Assembly: GCF_023078275.1 (NCBI RefSeq)
Contig: NC_062979.1
Span: 16,349,848-16,413,847, forward strand
DNA: 64,000 nucleotides
Direction of reading: 5' to 3'
Origin: Leguminivora glycinivorella
Lineage: Eukaryota; Arthropoda; Insecta; Lepidoptera; Tortricidae
The position numbers and the translations under genes are program-made. Each line of letters begins with the position of its first letter. Within the stretch, counting starts at the first letter, position 1. Below are positions 22,012 to 33,372 of the stretch, in pieces. The notes beneath the pieces are model-generated. The model had not been told where the DNA came from, made no database searches, and was given only the letters and a program-made list of their open reading frames with translations.

Positions 22012-25000
22012 TGTAGTAGTAGCACATTTGATAGATTTTCTCGTTTCTTGATCTGTATCTTCTTCTTTACTTCACTGTAGTAGTAGCACATTTGATAGAT
22101 TTTCTCGTTTCTTGATCTGTATCTTCTCTTTTTCCATTCTCTTTGTTGTAAGAATGTTGGACCTTGAAACCATAAGGTATGTTCTTTCAATTTCTCAGGT
22201 GTGACTCCTCTCGACGCTGGATCTGCAGGATTTTCTTTAGTATTCACGTATGACCATGTAGTATTTATGTTATTGTTGATTTCAATGACTCGGTTCTTCA
22301 CAAATGTTGTCCATTTCAGCGGGTCTCCGAGAATCCAAGCTAAAATTACTTTTGAATCTGAATATGCGTATGTATTTTTGTTCTGGATCTTCATAGCTGT
22401 AGCAACATGTTTCAGCAGTTGACTCAGTAGTAGCGCTGCACTCAATTCTAGACGGGGCAAAGTAAGTTGTTTTTTCATCGGTGAGATTTTTGTCTTTGCC
22501 ATGATAAGTGACACTTTGACTTCTCCATCTGGTTGTATTACTCTGCTGTAGACTACTGCTGCATAGGCTGACATTGATGCATCAGCGAAGCCATGTAGTT
22601 CTATTAACTCACTGTGGTTGGTTGTTCCAATCCATCTCTCAAGTTTAATTTGTGACAGGTGCTCTATACCATTGCAAAAGGTTTTCCACTCTGTCTTTAA
22701 GTCTTCTGGTAGTTCTATATCCCATGATAATCCTCTTGACCAAATCTTCTGTAGAAATATCTTTCCCATGACTACAGATGGTGCTAGCCAAAGCCAACCC
22801 ATTGGATCAAACAAGGAAGCTATGACAGTTAAGACGTTTCTCTTAGTTACTCGTTGTTCAGATAAAGTGTTAATTTTGTTAGTTACTAAGAGAGTATCTT
22901 CGTTTGAGTTCCATGTTATTCCTAAGGTTTTGATTGTCTCTTTTTTGTTGATGTCTATCTCACATTTCTTCGCTCTCTTCTCTGTTTCGACTGTATTGAT
23001 GAATTTTTTGCTATTTGAAGACCATTTTTGTAGTTCAAAACCTCCTCTTCTTAATACTTCTGTTAATTGACGTTTTGCTTCTATTGCAGTTTCTTCTGTA
23101 TCTCCCCCTGACAGTACATCGTCCATATAGAAAGAGTGGTTGATATTCTCTCGAGCTTGGGCATATTCTTCTGTGTTTGCCTCATCAATTGCTATTTGTC
23201 TCAAGGTTTTGATAGCTAAAAATGGCGCACATGCTGTTCCAAATGTGACTGTTAGCATTCTGTATTCTCTTATGTCTTCATCAGGGCTGAATCTCCAAAG
23301 TATTCTCTGAAAGTCTGTGTCTTCTCTTCTTACAAGGATCTGGCGATACATTTTGATGACATCAGCCACAAAACAGACTTTGTGTGTTCTCCATCTCATA
23401 AGAATGTCTCGAAGATCTCTCAGAAGTGACGGACCAACTAGCAGTTCTGAGTTGAGGCTCACTCCGTTGCTTCCTTTGCATGAAGCGTCATAGACTATGC
23501 GATACTTGGTAGTTTCTCTATCTTCACGGATCACAGGGTGATGTGACAAATATACTTGTTTGTCAGTTTTCTTAACAGATTCATCTCGTTCGATCAATTC
23601 CATATGTTGAAGTGTTATGTACTCTCTCATGACCTCGTTGTAGGCTTCTCTCAATTTTTTGTTTGCTTCTAATCTTCTCTCAGTGCTCATGAATCTTCTC
23701 AGTGCAATTTCTCTCGAATTCTCAGGTAAAATAGGTTTGTCGCTTTTAAAGGGAAGTGCCACAACGTATCTTCCATCAACATCTCTAGTTACAGTTTCTT
23801 GATATATTTTCTCAGCTCTAAGTTCTTGTGGGGTGAGAGTGTCGTTTTCCTCTGACTCTAATCTCTCTGTCTCCCAAAATTTTTCTACCATCTCCTCTAA
23901 AGTTATGTTCAGATGCATGGTTTTGAATTCTCTTGTGCGGTTGTTTGTCAAATGACCTCCTGACAGTATATATCCCAAGCGTGTTTGTTGTGCTATGGGA
24001 GTACCTGGTTCTCCTTTAATCACTCCATTCATTAAGATGTCTGAGTAGATATGAACTCCAAGTAGTAAATCAATGTTGCTTGGTGTATGATAAGTTGGAT
24101 CTGCCAGTGACAGGTGTTGCAGATGACTCCATTTCTGTGGATTGATCGGGACTTCTGGCATTATGTCAGTGACATCTTCAACAATGTAGGCTGTGCAGTC
24201 ATCTTTGAAGTTGTTGTCGAATCTTGAGTAAATCTCTATGTTTGTAGCAGATTTGATTGTAGTTGACATGTTACCCACTCCGGTAATTAATCCATCAACT
24301 GTTTTTCTTCGAAGTTGTAGTTTTCTAACAGTTGCTTCACTTATGAACGACTCTTGAGAACAGGGATCAATGAGTGCTCGTAGTACTTGCATACCATGGC
24401 CGGTCTTGATATTTACTAGTGCGGTAGCCATTAGTGCAGTATGACTCTGAGTGATAAGATAATTTCTCAGTTTTGGTGTTTCTGAAGTTTTAGTGGTAGA
24501 CTCTTCTCTCATGGTATAGTTTGAATTGGATGCGGGTGCTTTCGACGTGGATTGTTGATTGTTCTCTCTCTCTTCAGCGGTTTGATTCTCAAAATGAAGT
24601 AAAGAATGATGTCTTCTTTGGCAATGATGACAGGATACTTTGGATTTACAGTTTTTCACATTATGTTTTGATGACAAGCAGTTGAAGCATAGTCTCTCCT
24701 TTTGGACGTGTTGAACTCTATTGTTGACATCTAAATTTGCAAATTCTTTGCATAGATAGTTCAAATGGTCTTGCTTGCAGTAGGAACATTGTACTGTAGT
24801 TGTAGCGGGGCTTGTTAGAAAGGATCTTTGTCTCACGATAGCTCTCTCTCTGTCCTTCGAATAAGTTGTCGACGGAATCATTTCTAACACTCTGAAACGT
24901 GTGTCCAAGAAGGTTGTTAACTTCTCAAGTTTCGGCAACTCTTGTACAGGTAGCGTGCTTATCTCCTCTTCCCACTGTTTGCGTGTCTCTTCGTCCAATT

Positions 25001-25862
25001 TGTTGAGAATAATGTGAATAACAATTGTATCCCACTCGTTTATCTTCACGTCGTTGTTTTTAAGACTGTTCAGACATTCTTGAGTAGTATCGAGAAGTTC
25101 TCTAATAGATTTGGAAGTGCCGTTGTATACTCTCTTCTGATTCATAAATCTATTCAAGATTGTATTCACTATCATGCGTTTGTTGTTGTACCTCTTGTCT
25201 AAAGTTTCCCATGCGACATCGTAGTTTTTCTCGGTTATTTGTAGATGCTTCAATAATTGTTCAGCTTCACCAGTGACACTTGATTTCAAATAATGAAGTT
25301 TTTGTACCTTGCTCAAAGATGGTTTGTTGTGAACGAGTGACGTATATAGGTCTCGAAAAGATGTCCATTCTTCATAATTTCCCGAGAATTGAGGCAGTAT
25401 TACTTTGGGAAGTTTTACATCTTGCGTAGATTGCTTGTTTACATCTGACGTGTTATTCTGCGGATGCGGTTGCGGGTTCTCTCTCACAGCGGTAGATTTG
25501 TTGAACAGATCGATAGTATCTGACAATTCTCCTTTTATCATAAAATACTCTTCTTCTCCAACAGAATAAATGTCGTTGACGAAATAAACATGTTCTTTTC
25601 TTTGAGCGCTCGTTGCATATTTAACAATTTGGAAATGGTTTGTCTGGAATTTCTGCCAATACTCGTTAAGTGTGTCGATTCTTGCTTGTACGTAGCCTTT
25701 CGTAATGCGTGTTTTTCCTTGCTTTTTGAAGTTTATTCCTATCTTCCGTATTAAGTCGTAAGTAGTTTCTTGTTCCGATACGTATGTATCCATTTTGTAG
25801 GTTATGTAGTAAAATCTTGCGACGAAATATCTAGAATCTTCGGTCTTGTTCTTCGAAAACAC
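22005..25862 (-). pseudogene. BEL/Pao gag-pol polyprotein lacking integrase
   Basis: One open frame of 1285 codons; the likely start is the internal ATG at 25793 (MDTYVSEQ). In order: a gag-like region (about residues 100-320), three Cys/His knuckles (CSYCKQDHLNYLC, CFNCLSSKHNVKNC, CHHCQRRHHSLLH; about 370-425), an aspartic protease (IDPCSQESFI, about 500), RT with YMDD (about 910) and RNase H (FADASMSAYAAVVYS, YSDSKVILAWI). Family members continue into integrase; here the frame runs into a 64-bp direct duplication (22009 and 22073) and stops. The C-terminal tail normally found after integrase lies downstream at 21790-22011 in another frame. The integrase catalytic domain is therefore gone and the copy cannot integrate by itself. 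Confidence 0.92.
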
Positions 25863-26492
25863 GAAATGTTCGGAAATTCACACTTTTTCTTCCAATTATT
25901 ACGAATCGCGATGTATTTTCACTACTTTATGTCCATTGTTTACACTGATGCGCGGATCGTTTTTTACGAAAATATGACGAAATTTCTTCAAATTATTGTC
26001 CTCGCGGTAGTTTACACAGTTTTTTATCGTATTTATGCACTAAAACCTCGAATTATTGTTCATTTACTTGTATTACACGTATTTTTCTCACTATAGTTCG
26101 TATTTTGTTTTCTCACTTTTGTTCATTTGACTTTTGTTTTCTTCTCGAATGTTCGATGCGTGACGTCTATAATCTCTCTAAACTGTTCTTATTTCACTGC
26201 GATTGTTTGTTTTTCACCACTAATTCACTATATTTATCCCGGTTCGTATGGACCACTTTGTAAACTCATCTACTTTATATGTGAATATAAGAACTGAGAC
26301 GCCGTAATGCAATAACTCTTATTTATTGATAAGAATCTTAGTTAAAACGTATACATGTTAATTCATTGAAATATATTGCAAAAAAAAAAATCTAGACTTC
26401 TGTCTTCATAATGTAAGCTTCAGTTGACAGCAATTCAAAAATGTGACAGCTATATCTATTCTCTATGGTCAATCTTCTTGCTGGCCATGACA

Positions 26493-26945
26493 CAAAAAGA
26501 CGATCGTATTCATATCTTATAAAAATCATGAGATAAAGTACATTATCCCACTTTTCGCTAACAGCAAAATAGTTAACCGAAAACTTTGTTAGATTAACTT
26601 TGTGGTGCACTCAGATGCGATCAGTTATTAGCGATATTACACAGAAAATAAATCTGATTGTGTACTTTTTTTTACCGTTTTCATTTAATGTGAATATCTA
26701 GGTAGGTAAAAATGGTGACCATGATATATATATCAATTTGCATTGTATTAAGTATATATAGACATTTAACACCGATCTTAAACATATATTTTTAACGCTT
26801 AAATAAACATGAATTTCTCAGTAGGTATAAATTGTAACTGAGATTTTTTTGCTTAAGACCAGGTTTTTGTGTACTATAATCATGATTTTATCAAAATTAA
26901 TACTGTGAAGGTCGCGCTTAAGAAACTGTAAATGTCAGTAATTTA
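26493..26945. other. AT-rich intergenic sequence
   Basis: No gene, RNA or clear element seen between the BEL element and the GC-rich block. Confidence 0.5.
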
Positions 26946-26959
26946 AAAGGGTGCAAAGT

Positions 26960-27590
26960 TGTCGTAGAGCGGCTGTCGCGGGGCGGGGGAGCGCGCGGGG
27001 CGCGGGCCTGGGAGAGCGCGCCGCGCACCGGCCGCGTCACCGCGGCGGATCGGTTAATAGGTTAGGGACGTAAGGTACCGGCCACACCAGAGCGTCGCGT
27101 GTCTCGGGGCGCGCAACGGACGTCCGCGCCACGCCACCTGAGTGTAATTCAAAAATCGTCTCCTCAGTACATTTTGTATAGGAAGGACGTAAGACGCGCC
27201 CCAGGCGGCGTGGCGGCGGCGTGGCGTGCGCCGCGCCGCCTGGGGGCGCGTCTTACGTCTAAAATAAACACAACGGACGTGGCGTGGCGCGGGCGTGGCG
27301 AAGACGAGGCGCGGACGGGGCGCGGACGCAATCTAAATTACACACAAGAGGTGAAAACACGGCTCTATGCGTCATTATACAGGCTGATTTCGTTGCGGAA
27401 ACGTCTTCCTCGTCCGATGATGAAGATGCGTTTGCCTTGCTGCAAATTCTCAATATGCAGAGGCACAGGAGATATTGGGTTCACCCTATGCGAAAATTAT
27501 CCGAACATTACAGATATTTCGAAACCATGGAAAAGTTGCATGAATATCCGGATCTTTTTCGTACAGTTTATAAAATGTCAAATAAAAATG
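26960..27590 (+). pseudogene. GC-rich PIF/Harbinger-like transposon remnant
   Basis: Starts with a very CpG-rich block. A frame at about 27380-27590 encodes a Ser/Asp-rich stretch (SSSSDDEDAFALLQIL), then RRYWVHPMRKL, HYRYFETMEKLHEYPDLF and TVYKMS. This resembles the N-terminal start of PIF/Harbinger-type transposases (RRYWVHP, then ..YPE-F...-RMS). The reading then runs into an unrelated repeat at about 27592, so only an N-terminal piece remains. GGCGTGGCGC-type motifs occur in both orientations. Confidence 0.5.
27186..27262. repeat. GC-rich foldback, 25-bp arms
   Basis: GACGTAAGACGCGCCCC... pairs with ...GGGGGCGCGTCTTACGTC across a ~26-nt GC-rich loop, with a single-base bulge. Part of the PIF-like remnant. 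Confidence 0.85.
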
Positions 27591-28165
27591 CAAATAATAA
27601 ACCTTTGAATTCAGATTTCTTATCCCTCATGCCTGTTTGCCCCACCCAACCATACCCAGGCTGGCCCCGACTCCAAAAATAATTGATTTGTTTATAATTT
27701 GGATGTTTAGATTATTGCAATACGATAAGAAATCTGAATTCAAAGGTTTATTATTTTTTGCGTTTTAGTTTCTCCGTGTTTTGTAACGCGCTTATTTTTG
27801 AAGGCGGTTTTATATTAAAGAAAAATTTATTTATTTATTGATTTTAGTGGTTCCTATTGATATTATATACGTACAGTAGTGAAAGAATTATCCTTTAACT
27901 CCTAACCATTGAGGAGTTGACCTTCCATCATCAGCTCAGCGACATTAAAATTTTTACGATCAATCGTAAATATTGGTGTACCTATTAAAAATACACTAAA
28001 AACATTACATGTGCCTATAACATTTGAAGAGTTCCCTCGATTTCTCCAAGATCCCATCATCAGACCCCGACTTGGTGCCAATAGGACCATCTCGGGGTTA
28101 TACCCGTTCGATTAAAAAAAATAATTTGAAAATCGGTCCACGATTCTCGGAGATATCGAGTAACA

Positions 28166-28985
28166 TACATACAAAAAAACCGGCCAAGAGCGTGTCGGTC
28201 CACGCTCAGTGTAGGGTTCCGTAGTTTTCCGTATTTTTCTCAAAACAATTTTCCTAGAAAGTCTTTATAAAGTTCTACTTTTTTGATCTTTTTTCATATT
28301 TATTTAAACATAAGGTTCAAAATATAGAGGGGGGGGACGCACTTTTTTTTTCCTTTAGGAGCGATTATTTCCGAAAATATTAATATGATCAAAAACCGGC
28401 CAAGAGCGTGTCGGGCCACGCTCAGTGTAGGGTTCCGTAGTTTTCAGTATTTTTCTCAAAAACTACTGAACCTATCAAGTTCAAAACAATTTTCCTAGAA
28501 AGTCTTTATAAAGTTCTACTTTTGTGATTTTTTTCATATTTTTTAAACATATGGTTCAAAAGTTAGATGGTTCAAAAGTTAGAGGGGACGCACTTTTTTT
28601 TTTCTTTAGGAGCGATTATTTCCGAAAATATTAATATTATCAAAAAACGATCTTAGTAAACCCTTATTCATTTTTAAATACCTATCCAACAATATATCAC
28701 ATGTTGGGGTTAGAATGAAAAAAATATCAGCCCCCACTTTACATGTAGGGGGGGTACCCTAATAAAACATTTTTTTCCATTTTTTATTTTTGCACTTTGT
28801 TGGCGTGATTGATATACATATTGGTACCAAATTTCAGCTTTCTAGTGCTAACGGTTACTGAGATTATCCGCGGACGGACGGACGGACGGACGGACGGACG
28901 GACGGACGGACGGACGGACGGACGGACGGACAGACAGACATGGCGAAACTATAAGGGTTCCTAGTTGACTACGGAACCCTAAAAA
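28166..28985 (+). repeat. Dispersed repeat (CCGGCCAAGAGCGTGTCGG ... GACTACGGAACCCTAAAAA)
   Basis: A partial head at 28171-28390 is followed by a more complete copy at 28396-28985 that starts with the same ACCGGCCAAGAGCGTGTCGG and ends CGGAACCCTAAAAA. Contains a pure GGAC array (about 28869-28930). Widespread-repeat architecture; superfamily unresolved. Confidence 0.75.
28868..28930. repeat. (GGAC)n microsatellite
   Basis: About 15 perfect GGAC units followed by CAGACAGACA, inside the dispersed repeat. Confidence 0.95.
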
Positions 28986-29985
28986 CGATCTTAGTAAAAG
29001 TAAACCCTTATTCATTTTTAAATACCTATCCAACAATATATCATACGTTGGGGTTGGAATGAAAAAAAAAAAATTCAGCCCCCACTTTACATGTAGGGGG
29101 GGTACCCTAATAAAACATTTTTTTCCATTTTTTATTTTTGCACTTTGTTGGCGTGATTGATACATTGGTACCAAATTTCAGCTTTCTAGTGCTTAGGCCG
29201 TTTTCACATTATCCGATCCGATATCGGGTGTCGGACCGACATCCTACAACCGATAAACGCTTCCGATAGTGTCGGATGTCGGTCCGATAAAACGCATTGT
29301 TCCAAATCAATGAAGTATGATTTTGTATCAAAAAATATTCTTAAAATGTTTTATATTTAATAATTATAAGCACTATATTTCAAATATTTTATTGTAAAAT
29401 TAAAATAACGAGCATAAAAATACTCAAGTGTGTGCAGGTAAAATAAATAATTTTACATTTAACTATATCTACTAAAACATGAAAAAATTAGTATCCGCAA
29501 TTCGGACCGATGAATTACAATCTTTTTTTTTTCAACAGAAATTCATCATTAACAGCTGTTTAGTAGACGCCATTTTTGTCACGCACACTACTACAAACGT
29601 ATACCTACATTATATACGCACACATACAAATATTATCGGCCGACAGCTGGCGGGGGGTCCGGCATGCCAAAAATGTCGGAAGCATCCTGCCGATATCGGC
29701 AGTTCGATGGTGCCTCGGACAAAAACTGTTGTAAGTAGGAAAGTGCCATCTGCATTAAATCCGCAATTTTTGCGTTTTATATCGTTTTTTAGTAATAATG
29801 ATCTATCAAATACATAAATAAAAACCTGGAAGCGCATAAATCTTACATTTTACATCCTTCCTACATCCGATATCGGATAATGTGAAAACGGCCTTACGGT
29901 TACTGAGATTATCCGCGGACGGACGGACAGACAGACAGACAGGGGGAAACTATAAGGATTCCTAGTTGACTACGGAACCCTAAAA
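28981..29985 (+). repeat. 5'-truncated second copy of the GGAACCCTAAAAA repeat, hosting a TIR element
   Basis: Starts mid-repeat (ACGATCTTAGTAAA) and repeats 28645-28985 almost exactly, but is interrupted by the 698-bp TIR element at 29196-29893. The tract after the insertion is GGACGGACGGACAGACAGAC. Confidence 0.8.
29196..29893. mobile_element. 698-bp TIR element with TTA target duplication
   Basis: Ends GGCCGTTTTCACATTATCCG and its complement; flanked by TTA (29193-29195 and 29894-29896). The empty site is visible in the neighbouring repeat copy near 28850 (GTGC-TAA-CGGTTACTGAG). Same family ends as the MITE at 207-343. No transposase frame. TWA-type duplication suggests PIF/Harbinger. Confidence 0.88.
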
Positions 29986-30039
29986 AACATTCAGTCGAAT
30001 TGAGAACCTCCTACTTTTTTTGAAGTCGGTTAAAAAAAC

Positions 30040-31540
30040 AACCTTTATTGCCGGCCGGCAAACGGCTAACCGATTGAAACAGAAACATAAATGAAAAGAG
30101 AGGGCGAACGGCGACACCTGCGTGTCGGCGATTTCAAAGGTAAGCGCACGTGCACCCGATCTCGCTACCTACGCCCAGGTGCGGGCGCGGCTTTCGACCT
30201 TCGCGCCGTGCAATAGAATTTAATGTCGGCTGCTCGTGTGCGGTCTGTTTGTTTTATAGAGTGGCGGCATTTTCAACATCAAAGGGTGAGCCTATTTTGT
30301 GCAAAATTCTGTTATATCAATAACTTCTCACGTCACTAGATTATCGACTTTGAATGTCGAGTATATTTATAGTATCATCACTTTATTTCAGTGTACGAAT
30401 TTCGTATGTGTTAAAAATCATTGTTCTAGCTTCATAAACCAGGGAGGAAATAATGGAGAGCGTTTATATGTCTTGTTTTGCCTTATTTCAATATCATCAC
30501 ATATTTTTGTTGCTGATAAAATAATACATCCTATATATCAAGGCCTTGTAGCTCGGCGAAAGAATCGTGATCGCGGAGTGCGCCGGCACTGATTATAATT
30601 ATTTTGTCCAGTTATTATAATAACCTATACAAAAAGTACCGATAGAATAGGTATTCTAATCTATATCTGCATAGAACTATTTAAAACAAACCACAAAAGT
30701 TCATAGTTGATCGTTATTGGTACAGTCAGCAACTCAGCTGTGAATACAGATAAAGTGCCAAATATATGTATACACACACCTTAATGTACCAAGTACCAAC
30801 ACTTGTACAGGAAATAAAATACTCTACACCGTGTTTCCGGTATCACTCAAAACCTCAGACACCCCAACTGATTTTTATTTTTTTAAACGTATCTAGAATA
30901 TTCATTTTTTAATTTGATGATTATTATTTTTTTAAATTGAATATTTAATTTTCTGTGCAGCTCTACTCGACTTTTAACTCTACACTCAATAAAACACTCA
31001 GTAAACCTTAAAACTGATTAATTGTGTACGTTACTGCAACGACATAAGGTTTACCAATAGACAGCTATGTCACTGTAAAGCACGTTAAACTGTGTCACAG
31101 TAAACTTCAAATTGGACAGGTGACGCAGTAAGCAAATTTAAACCTAACGTTCAAAATGACAAGGTTGTAATTAGGTAAGAGTTCAATTTGTTATGACTTA
31201 TGATAAACTTTAAAATTAAAGTGACGCACAACGTCAAACTCGTAGCGGAAAAAATAATCGTCCAAGTAACCAGCCAGTATTAATACCCCTAAATACTGAA
31301 AAAGGTATACAACCTCTAGCAATATGATATGCACAATGTTGTATTACGAATTTGTAGAATGGGCACGTAAACAATAACTAATAATACAAATTAAAACAAA
31401 AAATATTACCCCCATCAAGATATAGCTCAATCGATTCTACTCTCGATTCTGAACAACGGTTTTCAGGTTTTTAGTGTTAAGTGAAACACGGTGTATACAT
31501 ATTTTTGGCACTTTGTCTTGCCAGCTGTGTTGTTGACTGT
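30040..31540. other. Intergenic sequence, no supported gene
   Basis: AT-rich apart from a GC-richer patch at 30050-30260. A 97-codon frame at 30299-30592 has no recognisable motif and no convincing splice context. Nothing else seen. Confidence 0.4.
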
Positions 31541-31636
31541 ACACGATCTAAAAAGGAGCCGAACGGTTATTATAATTACGCGGTGACTTGCGTAGTCGGC
31601 GGCCGCGCGATACATAGTGCTGTCTCTGTTCAGGCC

Positions 31637-31774
31637 CCGTAGCCGAATGCCATTTCTCCGACGCGAAACGAAAACGAAACGCAGTCTGGCTCTGTCGCGC
31701 CAATACGCAAGAGCGATAGAGATAGATATCTACTAGCGTTTCGTTTCGTGAGCGTTTGTGCCATTCGGCTACGC
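31637..31774. mobile_element. Short TIR element, CGTAGCCGAATGCCA ends
   Basis: CGTAGCCGAATGCCA...CGAAACGAAAC on the left pairs with GTTTCGTTTCG...TGCCATTCGGCTACG on the right; about 138 bp, no coding capacity. Confidence 0.7.
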
Positions 31775-31839
31775 ACCCTGTTCTCACTACCACGAATTTG
31801 AAGAACAATATTGCTGTCTCTCTCAATCTTTAGGCGTCA

Positions 31840-32490
31840 TTCATATATTACGTCATACTAAATGTGACAATCCATGTTAAAGGATTAAAAAAGCGTGACA
31901 TTGGGGGGTCCAAATAGTAGTCCATAAACCACGTCTTTGACCAACGTGAGTGATATCTCTGTCACTCTTTACGTCTTTACTAACAGAAATTTAAATAACA
32001 ATAGTGCTATCTCTGTCATTCTTTACTAACAGAAATTTAAATAACAAAAATGCTATCTCTGTCACTCTTTACTACCAGGAACTTAAATTGTTATAGTGCT
32101 ATCTCTGTCACTCTTTACTACCAGGACCTTAAATTATTATAGTGCTATCTCTGTCACTATTTACTGTGTGCGGGAAGTGCACATACCACGAGTTTGACTA
32201 ACATGAGTGCTATCTCTATCACTCTTTACTACCAGGAACTTTAATTATGATAGTGCTATCTCTGTCACTCTTTACTACCAGGAACATAAATTTTATTATT
32301 ACAGTGCTATCTCTGTCACTCTTTACTACCAGGAACTTAAATGATTATAGTGCTATCTCTGTCACTCTTTACTGTGTGCGGGAAGTGCACATACCACGAG
32401 TTTGACTAGCATGAGTGCTATCTCTGTCACTTTTTACTACCAGGAACTTAAATGATTATAGTGCTATCTCTGTCACTCTTTACTTCTAGG
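31840..32490. repeat. Minisatellite, 43-55 bp unit
   Basis: About 11 units sharing GTGCTATCTCTGTCACTC, each followed by TTTACTACCAGGAACTTAAA or a variant. Two larger units carry GTGCGGGAAGTGCACATACC (about 32166 and 32376), giving a longer-range period of about 210 bp. It abuts a piece (31835-31920) related to the 63.1-kb palindromic element. Confidence 0.88.
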
Positions 32491-32498
32491 AACTTAAA

Positions 32499-33062
32499 TA
32501 TTTTTTTCGGTTTCGGTTTTGGTCTTGGTTTCGGTGTCGGTTTTGGTGTAGGTATCGGTGTCGGTTTCGGTTTCGATTTCGGTTTTCGTTTCCATTCCCG
32601 TTTCGGTTTCCGTTTTCGTTTTCAGTTTTGTTTTTGTTTAAACTAACAGAACTAAAACTAAAACCAAAACCGAAACCAAACCAGAAACGGGAAACCGAAC
32701 ACGGGAAACCGGATATCGGATACCGTATATCGGATACTGGTTACCGGTTACTGTCTACCGTTTACCGGATACCGGTTACCGTCTACCGGTTACCGGATAC
32801 CGGTTAACGGTCATTGGTTACTGGTTACCGGTTACCGGTCACAGAATACCGGAGACCTGTCACCGGTTACCGGTTAACGGTTACCGGTTACCGGTTACCG
32901 GATACCGGATACCGATTACCGGTTACCGGATACCGGTTACCGGATACCGGTTACCGGATACCGGTTACCGGATACCGGTTACCGGATACTGGATACTGGA
33001 TACAGGATACAGGATACCGGATACCGGTTACCGGTTACCGGGTACCAGATACTAGAAACCAG
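32499..33062. repeat. Hexanucleotide arrays: TTTCGG then TACCGG/TTACCGG
   Basis: First a TTTCGGTTTTGG-type array (32500-32640), then its complement (32645-32710), then a long TTACCGG/ATACCGG array (32705-33060). Every unit contains the palindrome ACCGGT or CCGG, so either strand can fold on itself. Short Gly/Phe or Tyr/Arg frames are repeat artefacts. Confidence 0.9.
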
Positions 33063-33372
33063 GTTTTGATTTCTGGTTTCTCATGTTACAACGTGTATAG
33101 ATTAGTCGATACCAAGTCGGACACTTCCGATTAGGCGATTTCGGCTCGCATAGTTACGCAGCATTCGAGTGTTGAGTTTCTCACACATGAGGCCCCCTAA
33201 TAAAATTTGTACCACTCATATTATTGATTTGACTCTCGCAACACAAACACCTCATGCCCACACAAATACACACAAAATAAAATCATTCACAAACTTCAAA
33301 TCATTCAAAAACAGTCACATGCGCTCCTCGCGGTCCTCTAAGAACTCCCTTGCGAGAGTCGACACTTCAAAA

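Larger units (their letters stand above)
21579..26492 (-). mobile_element. BEL/Pao LTR retrotransposon, integrase core deleted
   Basis: Minus-strand element: 3' LTR at 21579-21813 and 5' LTR at 26259-26492, about 235 bp each, TG...CA on the element strand, differing by a few substitutions and small indels. The primer-binding site is the complement of 26236-26255 (ends CCA, three bases from the LTR), and a purine-rich tract GGCGGGAGAA precedes the 3' LTR. The flanks TAAAT and CAAAA do not match, so no target duplication is visible. That suggests recombination between copies or later rearrangement. Confidence 0.92.
27592..30037 (+). mobile_element. Dispersed foldback-type element interrupted by nested insertions
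   Basis: Positions 27592-28165 and 29986-30037 correspond to 47240-47990, an uninterrupted relative ending GAACCTCCT...GAAGTCGGTTAAAA. Here the A-rich tract after ACATACATACAAAAAA is split by a ~1.8-kb block of other repeats. Non-coding. Confidence 0.7.

Noticed and set aside
25014..26096. Plus-strand frames antisense to the BEL polyprotein and beyond it (for example 25770-26096)
   Set aside because: Shadows of the minus-strand retrotransposon and of AT-rich leader sequence.
30109..30150. Possible exon MKREGERRHLRVGDFK before GTAAGC
   Set aside because: A plausible ATG and donor, but too short, no acceptor or partner exon, and no recognisable product.
32452..33134. Gly/Phe-rich and Tyr/Arg-rich frames
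   Set aside because: Translations of hexanucleotide arrays; no start, splice or domain support.
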